NCBI GenBank assembly: GCA_015178975.1 | Contig: WHVD01000017.1 | Span: 124,001 to 188,000, forward strand | Direction of reading: 5' to 3' | Origin: Hysterangium stoloniferum | Lineage: Eukaryota; Basidiomycota; Agaricomycetes; Hysterangiales; Hysterangiaceae | Length of the DNA stretch: 64,000 nt | Shown: piece by piece, positions 48,724-59,799 of the stretch | How positions within the stretch are numbered: position 1 is the stretch's first letter | Layout: every line of letters starts with the position of its first letter | The notes under the pieces: generated by a model | Seen by the model: only the letters and a program-made list of their open reading frames with translations | Told to the model about the DNA's origin: nothing | Databases searched by the model: none | Program-made: the position numbers and the translations under genes

Positions 48724-50091
48724 ATGGCAGATCGCCACGCAACGCCTCGTGTCCTAGCACTCTTGAGGTTGATGGGAAAGCAAGAGAATGTTATGGATAA
48801 TCCGCCGCTGGGAACTGCCAGACGCATTGGAGCTACCACTTCGACTTTCGACGTGCCAGCTCACAAACTCCTGCAAGCTGTGATCGAGTACTCCCCATCT
48901 CCAGAAACGATAGCTAGAGAGTTTTTGGTGGAACTTAGCAAGTGTGGAATCGTGGTTGTGAAGGAATTCGGTGAAGCCCTTCTTCTTTGCATGGAGTCTA
49001 GGTTAAAATATTTGAAGTCGACGCTCTGGACAGCGATTGCCCTTGCGGCCCGGAGAACTGGGCAGCAATTGTGCATCAAGAACTGACACACAACGCTGCA
49101 AACCTGGCATTTGTCACGGATCTTGGAAGTCATTACTTGTCCCATCTCGTTATCGCATGCAAGTTGCAATCTCTGTTGATTTTTAGTGGCTAAAACTTCT
49201 GTTTTCCTAGTCAGAAATCCGGGGGGTAAAAAAACCCCTGAAGTTACCACACATCCTACTCCCAATATTGCGCGGATAGAACAGATTGAAGCGTTGTTAC
49301 AAGATGCCACTACTAATCGAAGTCAATCAGCTTTGAGAGACCTTGTACGTTTCGATCCGCCGCCTACCACGACTGCAGACCCACTAAAATATTCATTAGG
49401 TCTTGCTTCGGGATGGGAATCGTTGCCTCGTTACCCGTTACGCATTTACTGGGGCTAGGCTTGTGACACCCCGCTGCGCGCACATCATTCCGTTCTCCGT
49501 CCATTCAAAGGTATAAACAATATCAAAGGATATTTCTCCACCCGTTTATGTATTATTCAGCCACTCGTGCATCAGGCGATTGAGACTTTTACAGGCCAGA
49601 AGTTGACGGCAGAGGTCATCCAGCACTTCATAAACCATCCTGCTAATGCCATCAATATAGAAATTAATGCCCATGATTCAATGGATCAGAAACTAGCCTG
49701 GGGCATTGAAGCCAGATCAGCCAATCATAAGGTGAGGTTATGAGGCTATACAGTCGCGACGTTGATATCACGTAGTAAATAGTGCACATACCATTTCCGA
49801 GTCGTTCGACCAACACATGTATCACCCACCATTTCCCTCGACGATGGTGATGAAATAGAATTTGGAAAGGGAAATGGTGGCAATACGGTTCAATTACCTA
49901 ACCCTCACATTTGCAATCTCCATCTAGCTGTTGCCCGGGTCTTTGCAGCCTCCGGAGCCGCGGATGTATTCGATAAATATCTCGAGGACGATGAGGATGA
50001 CATGATGCAAGTTCCAGTTTATTTTGGCGGTCCATTTGTTGCCGATGATGTGCTCATGCGTAGATTGGAGGGGTTAATTTTGTCAATGTAG
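48724..50091 (+). CDS. HNH endonuclease-family protein
   Basis: Exons by eye: exon 1 from ATG 48724 (MADRHATPRVLALLRLMGKQ) probably to 48970, then 49211-49344, 49400-49510, 49561-49731, 49793-50091 (TAG). Exon 3 reads VLLRDGNRCLVTRYAFTG and then CAHIIPFSVHSK, the Arg-Asp-Cys and AHIIPFS hallmarks of the fungal HNH nuclease family that is abundant in Agaricomycetes. The last exons give INIEINAHDSMDQKLAWGIE, CNLHLAVARVFAASGAADVF and PVYFGGPFVADDVLMRRLE, the usual C-terminus. Family members are predicted nucleases; their biological role is unknown. The junction between exon 1 and 49211 leaves a long intron (240 bp) and could hide another exon. The 3' half was copied to 51366-52366. Confidence 0.72.
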
Positions 50092-50463
50092 GAAGTAAAT
50101 ACATTTGAATGAAGTGTTCTAGGCACTTCATCTAAGTGTGTGAAAGACCTCATAGTAGTATTCAAACACTGATTTAAGGCCGCTAAGTGATTGTTGGATG
50201 ATCCCTTGAACAGATTCTAAATCGGACAAATGTCACTGCATATTTTTTCACTTCAGTTGATAATCCACTTCAAAACAGTTCATTAAAATAGCAAATACAT
50301 TGAATAAAAATAGTAATTACACTGAGTGACATCCAGTAAAACATTGTAAAGCACCGCCACTGTTATCCGCTGCTGCCACAGCATCCACACCAACACCAAC
50401 ACCCATTGCATCTCCTTTTGTTCCCTTTTATTCCTACCCCTGCCCCCAACATCACCCTGCCCA

Positions 50464-50553
50464 CAAGTAAACAATAAAAATGTGATGGTGCCATTGTCCC
50501 CTGTGGTACCTGGGGCCCTAGAATGTCGCCATCACATTTTTATTGTTTACTTG
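50464..50553. mobile_element. 90-bp foldback element, copy 1
   Basis: Ends are perfect inverted repeats of 25 bp (starting CAAGTAAACAATAAAAATGT) around a 40-bp centre containing GGTACC. A second copy lies at 52256-52345. No coding potential. Confidence 0.7.
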
Positions 50554-50619
50554 CAGTTAGACATGCAAAATAAAAACACTCTCCCCTGTGCTAGCAGTGA
50601 GAGCCTCCAGGTTTTCAGT

Positions 50620-50945
50620 GGGTCACCCACTTGATGACAAATCAACTGGCTTTGGGGTGGGACAAAAACATCCAATATGACCTTCACCATTGCATCTATA
50701 GCAGTTTCTTAGCCATTTCACAATTGGTGAGTCTGTTTTTGCTTTCAGGGCAAACTGACCATCAGTGTCCTTCTGGCCCTTCAAATGGCTCTCCTCTTCC
50801 ACCAGCACTGTGGAAATATCCTCAATGGTAAGTGATCCTACTTGCTGCATGAGAGCAGTCACAACTGCACTAAACTCTGGAGCTAAACAATAGATAAGGA
50901 CATCTGGCACATCCTCCTACTCCAATTGCTCAAAGTTGTGAAGTA
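50620..50945 (-). mobile_element. Ty1/copia-type gag fossil
   Basis: A fragment with the gag pattern LTIEDISTVLVEEESHL and a zinc knuckle CYRCNGEGHIGCFC (CX2CX4HX4C). Only this part of the element remains; no terminal repeats seen nearby. Broken and without pol. Confidence 0.6.
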
Positions 50946-51009
50946 AGAGTCAGAATCCTGTGTACATATTCCATCACCAGCTTTTTGACATTGTGACAGT
51001 ATGTATGTA

Positions 51010-51222
51010 CAGTAGGGGACAAAACTGTCCCAATGTTTTGATAATTCCCATTAAATGTTGTAACACTAATTACATAAATTTCCTAAAATGGTGAAACTAT
51101 TCTAGCAGATTCCCTAGCATACTAATGTTCATATTCCCAAGTATTACATAATACTGATGGAAATTGGTATCATAGTGAATATTTAAAAGTAACCGATCAT
51201 TGGGACAGTTTTGTCCCCTGCT
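51010..51222. mobile_element. Tc1/mariner-type MITE (213 bp)
   Basis: Terminal inverted repeats of about 25 bp, CAGTAGGGGACAAAACTGTC on the left and its reverse complement with small changes on the right (GACAGTTTTGTCCCCTGCTC). Preceded by TA. The interior is AT-rich and noncoding. Confidence 0.7.
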
Positions 51223-51365
51223 CTTTTTGAATCAGATATCTTGTTATTCTAATATTTGTATGGCCTCCCTTGGCCTTTAGTACAGCAGTTAGTCTTCTTG
51301 GAATACTTGCTATAAGTTTCTGACACTCCTGAGGCTCAATCTTTGGCCATTCCACTTCCACCTTT
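51223..51365 (-). mobile_element. Tc1-like transposase C-terminal stump
   Basis: The minus strand reads EWPKIEPQECQKLIASIPRR then LTAVLKAKGGHT, the typical C-terminus of Tc1-like transposases (S-PRR--AV-KAKGG-T). The catalytic part is absent; the fragment is cut at 51365, where the HNH duplicate begins. Confidence 0.65.
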
Positions 51366-51866
51366 ACAGGCCAGAAGTTGACGGCAGAGGTTATCCAGCA
51401 CTTCATAAACCATCCTGCTAATGCCATCAATATAGAAATTAATGCCCATGATTCAATGGATCAGAAACTAGCCTGGGGCATTGAAGCCAGATCAGCCAAT
51501 CATAAGGTGAGGTTATGAGGCTATACAGTTGCGACGTTGATATCACGTAGTAAATAGTGCACATACCATTTCCGAGTCATTCGACCAACACATGTATCAC
51601 CCACCATTTCCCTCGACGACGGCTATGAAATATAATTTGGAAAGGGAAATGGTGGCAATATGGTTCAATTACCTGACCCTCACATTTGCAATCTCCATCT
51701 GGCTGTTGCCCGGGTCGTTGCAGCCTCTGGAGCCGCGGATGTATTCGATAAGTATCTCGAGGACGACGAGGACAACATAATGCAAGTTCCAGTTTATTTT
51801 GGCAGTCCATTTGTTGCCGATGATGTGCTCATGCGTAGGTTGGAGGGCACGGTATTGTTAATGTAG
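51366..51866 (+). pseudogene. partial HNH endonuclease duplicate
   Basis: Copies 49592-50091 and the downstream flank up to about 52366. It begins inside an exon (FTGQKLTAEVIQ), so it lacks the HNH core. Compared with the source it has an in-frame stop (TAA) at about 51631, where GAA stood. Not functional. Confidence 0.85.
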
Positions 51867-52255
51867 GAAGTAAATACATTTGAATGAAGTGTTCTAGGCA
51901 CTTCATCTAAGTGTGTGAAACACCTCATAGCAGTGTTCAAACACTGATTTAAGGCCGTCAAGTGATTTTTGGATGATCCCTTGAACACACTGATTCTAAA
52001 TAGGACAATTGTCACTGCACATATTTTTTCAATACTTAATTCAGTTAATAATCCACTTTAAGACAGTTCATTAAAATAGCAAATACATTGAATGAAAATA
52101 GTAAATACACTGAGTATCATCCAGTAAAACATTGTAGAGCACCGCTGCCGCTATCCACCACTGCCGCCACTGCATCGACACCAGCACCAACAGCCATCAC
52201 ATCCTTCTCTTCTTCCCTTTTATTCCTGCCCCTGCCCCCAACGTCACCCTGCCCG

Positions 52256-52345
52256 CAAGTAAACAATAAAAATGTGATGGTGCCGTTGTCCCCCGTGGTA
52301 CCTGGGGCCTTAGCATGTCGCTGTCACATTTTTATTGTTTACTTG
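52256..52345. mobile_element. 90-bp foldback element, copy 2
   Basis: Same element as 50464-50553 at the same position in the duplicated HNH flank, with one mismatch in the inverted repeat arms. The insertion is therefore older than the HNH duplication. Confidence 0.7.
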
Positions 52346-52366
52346 CGGTTAGACATGCAAAATAAA

Positions 52367-53040
52367 AATGTTCCCTCCATTTTATCATCATCATCGCCAC
52401 TGCTCTCTACCTCAAACCACTCCAGAAAAAAGAGGGACTCTGGGCAAATGAGGGGCTTCACAGTGTGGTGCCTCCTCTGAAAGGTCTTCCGAGGTGTGGC
52501 TAGCTCTTCAGGGTACAAAAGACCATACTGATATGTCCAGTTGTGAAGAGTAACCTGAGTATTGAGATATTCACTCAAGCAGGGAAATGGAACCCCCTCT
52601 CTCCTGCTCTCAAAAGACTCATTCAAGGTTTCACTAACAGGAGCATGGTAATTTCCACTGGAAGTGGCCATCAAGGAATCAGAGGCCGTTGGCGATACCT
52701 CTTTTGTTGCGGCATCACAGTCCAACCTCCCCTCTCTCACCACGTTTGCAGGGTGGATTGGTTCAGGACCTGTGGTATTCAAAGGTGAAGAATGTTAAAT
52801 TTGATGATGAAACACACCTTTTTATAGGGGGAGTCCACCAATTATTGCAACTTTTCATATGAAGATGCTAATTGTGGACCATGCATTTGGAGGTTAATGT
52901 GTGTCAGAACCACTATACACCTCCCAGAGCATCCAACCTATATTGTCAGGAGGTGCTACACTAACTGACACAAGATATTGAGACACAAAGTACTTCTATT
53001 ACAAGCTTCTTAAACCCTTGTATATTGTGTATTGCAATAG
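52367..53040 (-). other. unrecognised open stretch
   Basis: The minus strand 52782-52339 is open for 147 residues (with LHNWTYQYGLLYPEELATPR and an acidic ESSGDDDDK). The last part overlaps the duplicated flank, so the reading frame as a whole is a chimera. I recognise no family. 52800-53040 shows nothing. Confidence 0.25.
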
Positions 53041-54591
53041 AGTCAACTCATACTATTTTTAATAAAGAAGTCATACTCACCGAATCAATAGCCACTCGTC
53101 ATTGAACAACTCTCTTGCTCCACACAGGAATTGCACTTCGAACTGTGCCTCGACGAGTAATTGGTTGATTAATTTTGGCCATATTGGACAAGAATGTGTT
53201 TATTTGGTTTTGTTGCATGCGTGTTATTGTTTAAAACCTAGTGGGTGATCAGTCTGCTAGTAGAGAATATCAAAATAATACGAAGTTGGAGACAAAATAC
53301 TCAAAAAGTGTAAAGGTTCGGCTCTGGATAAAGCGTGATCCTTCTAGTGAGCTCTTGCAAAGTGAACGTACAGAGTAGGAATAGGCTAATAAAACTAGAG
53401 ACAAATATGTAACTCAGTATTTGTGCGCAGTTGCGAGCAAATGACTATATATGTATTTACCTAGAGACAAATATGTAACTAGTAAATGCATGTAAGTGAA
53501 AATGTAAAGACCACAAAAATAAGAAAGGGCATTTACCTCAGTATTTGTGCGCAGTTGCGAGCAAATGACTGAGGTATAACTAACTAAAAGTCAAGTATAT
53601 ATATTGTGCAAAGACAATAGAGAACAAAGGACAATAGCTAACAAAGGACAATGAGTAACAAAGGATAATGAGTAACAAAGGACAATAGGTAAACAATAAC
53701 AGGCTTTTGTTCTCGTGTCCCTGCACGAGCAGCATACTCCGAGAGTCAAGACTATAATGCGCTTGCTATTTTTAACATAGGCTCCAAGTCGAAAAAGACT
53801 CCTGTAACTAGTGGGAAGTTAACTATTTATGCTAGTAATCGTAGACTAAACCCCCCTTACAACCAATAATAGAAGTAAAACACTGTAATGATCGGAAAAT
53901 TATTGTACCCTCTCTTTTATCCTTTTTCTTCGGACGCACTGGTTGTGACCGGCCCAGTGCCAAGTCCATCACCAAGTCCGCTCCCGTTACAAGTGTACTG
54001 TTCCTCAAGGCCTCACGATTTGATCGCTATGCCTCCTATGCTTTACTCTTCGATTTATCCATTCGATCTCATGGTTTTTGGGGTCTATTAACGTTTATAG
54101 CACAGGCTCATTGGTTAGTGGCGTTACAATGCATGGTCTCAATTTTTCCGTTGGGTAGCCCTCTTATCGAATGGGAGCTGTTCACATTCATCGCGCATTG
54201 GTTCATTGGCCAACACGTTACATGATCTCTAATTCTCTCACATTTTGCAATATATTACTAGGAATTTACCTTCCATCCCTAAGGAAACACTCAACCCACA
54301 AGTGATCCGGGATCGCCGCGGGCTGACCAAACATCCTTCATAACCACTTCGTCGTTCGTGACGTCTTCATCTTCGCTGCTTTCTCTCTGCGGTTGGACGA
54401 CTGCTCATTGCAACAAGCATCGCTGGAAGTTTTAGTTGTGTTTTGGTGCATCGATTAACATCCATCCCCATGAACCATCATCTATAGCCCACGCAGTCCG
54501 TACGGCACCTTCACGCAACATATCGCTGATTTAGCACTTGTGATCAAAACCTACACCGCCTCTGTTTCAAGTCAGGACTACCACCAGTATC
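53041..54591. other. AT-rich intergenic stretch with short local repeats
   Basis: A 34-bp stretch with TATTTGTGCGCAGTTGCGAG occurs at about 53414 and 53539. Units of the type GTAACAAAGGACAAT recur four to five times in 53620-53690. CATTGGTTAGTG at 54109-54120 equals the motif upstream of the DUF6699 genes. No gene seen. Confidence 0.4.
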
Positions 54592-54829
54592 ATGGCCCTT
54601 CCCCCACACATCTCTACTGCCTATCGTCCCGCCGGCCGTCACCCTGGCACTTTCAAGTCTCGACATAATGCTGCCGCCGCAGATTCTGCTCCCTGGCTAG
54701 CCGCCGTAGGACGTTCTGTGACTGCACAGCTATCTGCTCCAGCTGCTTTTGCTCACGCAATTGACGATTTTCCGAGATTTGTAGAAACATTGCCGGTGGA
54801 AGATATTAGGTATAATGAGTATTGCAGAA
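54592..54829 (+). CDS. first exon of an unrecognised gene
   Basis: ATG with a good context (ATCATGG), 79 residues (MALPPHISTAYRPAGRHPG, ending DIRYNEYCR), then a perfect donor GTAAGT at 54830. GC-rich and codon-like, unlike its AT-rich surroundings. No convincing second exon follows before the mobile elements from 55146 on, so the gene is either cut off or has a long first intron. Confidence 0.4.
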
Positions 54830-55145
54830 GTAAGTATTAAAATCTTTTAATTTTCTAGGACTTCGTGTATGAAAAAGGTGAGACAAAATGTCTCGAGAAG
54901 ACGTAATGAGTTATGATGTTCAATCTCCTCTTGAATGTACTATTATATACGCGTAGTATAGTTAGTGAATCTCTCAGTGAACATTTAACCGCTGAGATAC
55001 TTAAACGTCTTTACTAATTTATTCAGTAGTTTCATCTGGTGCTGACATGTGCTCTCTGTCCTTCTGCTTTCAACTCCGCCAATCCATTTTTGAAGGCTAG
55101 CAAGCATTTATTTTCCCATCAGTAAGAATATAAGGTCCCCTCAAT

Positions 55146-55499
55146 TTGAGTCAGAGTCCAAACTCCCCAGACATGCAAGAGGAAACTGAAAATGTTCAAC
55201 TGCAATCTGTTGACACCTGCACAGTTGACACTACTGCTTCCACATCCCAAAGGGACGTATCCCACCCCTACACTGTGCCTCTCGAATCTCCTGCCTCCAT
55301 ATCCCAAAGGGAGACATCCCACCTCCACACTATCCCTCCCATGCACCAATTGGAGCCATCCCCCCTTATGCCTCTCAAAGGTACTACCACCATGCCCCAA
55401 ATGGAGGCATCCCAGTTGCGTGACACAAACTTCCATCCTGGAATCAATGCTGCTCCCCCAAATATTCAACTTGAATTCCTGTTAAGAACTGGAAACTGA
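55146..55499 (+). other. open frame with Ser/Pro/His repeats, cut by an LTR
   Basis: 117 residues, MSQSPNSPDMQEETENVQLQ at the start, followed by imperfect repeats of the form SQR-TSHLHTIP. It runs directly into the terminal repeat at 55497. Beyond that repeat, 56210-56440 is again protein-like on the plus strand (PSFDHANTVRLLERCFPDT and CSSCGN). Probably part of an older element; family not recognised. Confidence 0.35.
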
Positions 55500-56200
55500 C
55501 TAATATCGGCGGCCGACAGGGACCGATCGGAAGGACTTGGCTTCAGCTTATGTGCTGCGCCCTCGCAAATATCCGTAGGATGTCCTTAAATTTCGGGCGG
55601 GCGAAGACTAGTCCTAATGAGTACCTTTCGGCGTGATACCGATCGGAATCGAAGGACAAGTCAAGTGTCGGGCCAAGGGGTCGGGGCCGAGAGTGGGCGA
55701 GCGCACGCAAAGGCGGATGGGGGGATTCTTAGTATGAGACTGATACAGGTGTAAGAGGGTATTCTGAGTCGATATTCTGATTGCCTAGTAACTACAATTA
55801 CAGTGGGTTCATATACAAGTAACAGGCGTCTGGAAAATACTAATGGGGAGAAGGGCAGAACACGGTATTAACAATAAGCTTGACTAGGAACGGGAAGTTT
55901 ATGATTAGTTCGGAGGCCGATGATAACTGGAAGCGGAATTACGATAAAAGGAAATGGTTCGAGGACTACAAATATAGATAGACATATGTGAAACATAAGA
56001 TTGAACGGATCAACATAATAAAAGGGGACGTATCAAAGTTTGACCAGACAATACGAGTTATTTGACGTGGGCGTAAATGGAGTTTGATCTTCGCGAAACA
56101 TTCGTCAGCTTCGGGGCCGATGGTTTCCGAGAGGATGACTTGAAACGTTGACAAGTGGCGATAACCTCGGGGCCGATAGGGTTGCGACACGGTCATAACA
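55497..56200 (-). mobile_element. solo LTR
   Basis: 704 bp that reads TGTTATGACCG...TATTAGTCA on the minus strand, with TG/CA borders and no internal region. Part of it matches the repeat at 58828-59595 in the opposite orientation (GCTGAAGCCAAGTCC). Typical of solo LTRs left by recombination; family probably Ty3-like, not certain. Confidence 0.55.
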
Positions 56201-56672
56201 ATTCCCCAAGGTCGTTGCCACCACCTCTGAGATCAAGCTGCCCTCGTTGAGATCCAGAGCCCTATCCCCAAGACAGGCTTATTAGTCACAGACACACTCA
56301 TCCCCAAGCAGCCATCTAATTTCTGGGACAGGAATGATGCAGTGTTCATGCCGTCTTTTGATCATGCAAACACCGTCCGCCTCCTGGAGAGGTGTTTCCC
56401 TGATACTTGCAGCTCATGTGGTAATGGTAAGAATGTCCAATAGGTCCTCGTACAATTAACCGTGCTAAACATCTTCCAGCAATAAACATGGAGCTCCGTC
56501 CTCCATGGCCCTGTCCTCAATGTGGCCATATAGTGTAATGGGAGCAGACATGGTGGCGGACTTTGAATCGGGTGGGTAACCACCCTAGTCTTAGATGGTA
56601 AGGAGTAAGGCGAAGACACTGGAAGTTTTCGATCATTAAAGGGTTCCAGACTTATTAGGTGTTGTCAGGGGA

Positions 56673-58431
56673 TGTCGGAAAAATCCGAAAACCCTAATCA
56701 GGCCTGAGCATGCCTTAACAGGCTGATCAGGTGCTCAGGTTTGCCGAATGGCTGATCAGGCCTGATTTGGTTAAGAGTTTAGAGCAGGCCCTGACCAGGG
56801 AACTGGATACATGGAGCAGGCAACCAGCATGACGTACCCTGTCCAGGCTCGTCAGGTGACCTGTCCAGGCTCATCAGGTGACCTGTCCAGGTTCATCAGG
56901 TGACCTGTCCAGGCTCATCAGGTGACCTGTCCAGGCTCATCAGGTGACCTGTTCAGGCTCATCAGGTGACCTGTTCAGGCTCATCAGGTGACCTGTTCAG
57001 GCTCATCAGGTGACCTGTTCAGGCTCATCAGGTGACCTGTTCAGGCTCATCAGGTGACCTCAGGCTCATCAGGTGACCTGTTCAGGCTCATCAGGTGACC
57101 TGTTCAGGCTCATCAGGTGACCTGTTCAGGCTCATCAGGTGACCTGTTCAGGCTCATCAGGTGACCTGTTCAGGCTCATCAGGTGACCTGTTCAGGCTCA
57201 TCAGGTGACCTGTTCAGGCTCATCAGGTGACCTGTTCAGGCTCATCAGGTGACCTGTTCAGGCTCATCAGGTGACCTGTTCAGGCTCATCAGGTGACCTG
57301 TTCAGGCTCATCAGGTGACCTGTTCAGGCTCATCAGGTGACCTGTTCAGGCTCATCAGGTGACCTGTTCAGGCTCATCAGGTGACCTGTTCAGGCTCATC
57401 AGGTGACCTGTTCAGGCTCATCAGGTGACCTGTTCAGGCTCATCAGGTGACCTGTTCAGGCTCATCAGGTGACCTGTTCAGGCTCATCAGGTGACCTGTT
57501 CAGGCTCATCAGGTGACCTGTTCAGGCTCATCAGGTGACCTGTTCAGGCTCATCAGGTGACCTGTTCAGGCTCATCAGGTGACCTGTTCAGGCTCATCAG
57601 GTGACCTGTTCAGGCTCATCAGGTGACCTGTTCAGGCTCATCAGGTGACCTGTTCAGGCTCATCAGGTGACCTGTTCAGGCTCATCAGGTGACCTGTTCA
57701 GGCTCATCAGGTGACCTGTTCAGGCTCATCAGGTGACCTGTTCAGGCTCATCAGGTGACCTGTTCAGGCTCATCAGGTGACCTGTTCAGGCTCATCAGGT
57801 GACCTGTTCAGGCTCATCAGGTGACCTGTTCAGGCTCATCAGGTGACCTGTTCAGGCTCATCAGGTGACCTGTTCAGGCTCATCAGGTGACCTGTTCAGG
57901 CTCATCAGGTGACCTGTTCAGGCTCATCAGGTGACCTGTTCAGGCTCATCAGGTGACCTGTTCAGGCTCATCAGGTGACCTGTTCAGGCTCATCAGGTGA
58001 CCTGTTCAGGCTCATCAGGTGACCTGTTCAGGCTCATCAGGTGACCTGTTCAGGCTCATCAGGTGACCTGTTCAGGCTCATCAGGTGACCTGTTCAGGCT
58101 CATCAGGTGACCTGTTCAGGCTCATCAGGTGACCTGTTCAGGCTCATCAGGTGACCTGTTCAGGCTCATCAGGTGACCTGTTCAGGCTCATCAGGTGACC
58201 TGTTCAGGCTCATCAGGTGACCTGTTCAGGCTCATCAGGTGACCTGTTCAGGCTCATCAGGTGACCTGTTCAGGCTCATCAGGTGACCTGTTCAGGCTTG
58301 GACAGGCCACGTCAGCTGTCAAATAAAAAAAAGAAAGCTGTGGGTCTTAGGACTCCTCATTCGAGAGACACCATCCCGCTTAATGTGGGTAACTTAGGCG
58401 CCCAAGAGGAATATATACAAAATAATACAAC
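56673..58431 (+). mobile_element. LTR-like element with giant 22-bp minisatellite, copy 2
   Basis: Same borders as 48082-48575. Left arm 165 bp, right arm 135 bp, the rest is the tandem array. The arms differ from copy 1 by few bases, so the size difference comes almost only from the array. Confidence 0.45.
56838..58296 (+). repeat. 22-bp minisatellite, about 66 units
   Basis: Unit CCTGTTCAGGCTCATCAGGT plus GA. The first five units carry TCC instead of TTC; all later ones are TTC and almost identical. One unit near 57058 lacks GTT. Each unit contains the interrupted palindromes CAGGTGACCTG and CCTGTTCAGG. Confidence 0.95.
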
Positions 58432-58545
58432 TGTTTACAATGGGAATTGAACCCATGACCAAGAGAGATTACCAATACAAAATACATAAACAAAATACAA
58501 TTACTATTACACCACAGAACTGACATATGTAGGGCCTTCATTTAA
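58432..58545 (-). mobile_element. tRNA-like SINE candidate
   Basis: The minus strand has a box-A-like TGGTGTAATAG (58514-58504) and a perfect box-B-like GGTTCAATTCC (58453-58443) in a T-arm-like stem ATGGG/CCCAT. The acceptor arms do not pair and the spacing is about 61 nt, so it is not a working tRNA gene. It abuts the LTR-like element exactly at its right border. Confidence 0.35.
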
Positions 58546-58827
58546 GCCCCATAACCATCAATAACTAGCTCACTATTATTTAATAATAACCAAGATATCG
58601 ACACTAAACTGCCGCTTGCATAGATTATTTCACATGTGTAGGATTTTTTTTTTTTTTTTTTGATATATTTGTATCCCACTTCAAGTAACAAGGACTAACT
58701 GTGGCCAGGGGCATGGTGTCCCCACTAAACTATGCTATGGAATTACGAAGTGCCAAGTGAGCTACATGGGTATGAGGGATTTTGGTGGGAGGGAAGCAGT
58801 CTGGGTTTTTGGTGGGAGGTGGAAAGT
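58546..58827. other. spacer with T18 run
   Basis: A T run at about 58646-58663 followed by ATATATTTGTATCCCA resembles the antisense 3' tail of a retroposon; a similar tail follows at 62532. No gene seen. Confidence 0.35.
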
Positions 58828-59595
58828 TGTTATGACCGGACAAATCCCGCCGGACTCCGGGCACTAACCCGTACACCCCCACGTGCTGCAAGTGCCAATT
58901 GTCTGTTTATAGGATTTCCCGCCTGGACTCCATTACATCAAGACTCGTTACATTCAACCTCATTACGACACACATCAGTTACCAGACTTCCCCGGACTCC
59001 ATCTCTGTCTATGTCCGTCTTCGTCCCACGCACCAGTCACCGGTCCCCACTTAGAATCCCGTCACCACTCTAATCGAGCCCCATTCCCATTTTAGTCAAA
59101 TGACCTGTCACGATTTAGGACTCCGCTCCTGCTCTGTTTCCCGTTATGGGTTATGCTTTGTCACAATTCGGACTCTGCTCCATTCCGTCCTGTTCCTAAC
59201 ACCAAACTTGGTGTTTACTATTCCCGTTTTATGTTTTGTTAGTTTCATTTCGCCATTACTGGATTTGGTATGTCATGCACTCCATGGTCTATATAAACTA
59301 GCAGATGTTGTACATACAATCCAGTCAGAAATTAGCTTAGATTCCCCCCAGTAATCTAATATATTTTCTGCTCTAAAACCTACTCTTATCAGACGGCTCA
59401 CACTAGTCGGAGCCCACGGGCTCCGACCCATCTATCTCTCTCAACCATCTCGACTCACGACCCACAACCTCCGACCTACGACCTATGACTCACGAACCCC
59501 ACCCGGACTCCCTGGGATTCCCGTCCGCCTGTTCGAAATTGGACAGTGCGATCTAGCGAAAGTGCAGCCTATAAGCTGAAGCCAAGTCCTACCAG
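58828..59595 (+). mobile_element. LTR fragment, plus orientation
   Basis: Starts TGTTATGACCGG, as the solo LTR at 55497-56200 does on the other strand. It has a TATATAAA near 59292 and shares the GCTGAAGCCAAGTCC stretch near the end. The right border appears to be lost. No internal region. Confidence 0.5.
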
Positions 59596-59799
59596 ATATC
59601 CCGCGGGTTTCTCCGGAAACCTGCCCTGTGTGTGTATCCTAACAGAAGTGGGGGTTGTAGGCACAAAAAGAAAGAGACACAAGAGGATAATACAAGCATG
59701 CAAAGGGGATATAAGTACGCAAATGAAATACAAATAGCTAGAAGGAGACTTTTCTGTGTCCAGGAGATAGGAGGTGTAGGTCAAGTGGGAGGTCCATGG

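Noticed and set aside
56838-58296. 22-bp direct repeats as a CRISPR or centromere array
   Set aside because: No spacers between units; it sits inside a dispersed element with defined borders, and the other copy has only about 9.5 units.
58432-58545. Functional tRNA gene
   Set aside because: Box A and box B are present but no acceptor or anticodon stem can be formed.
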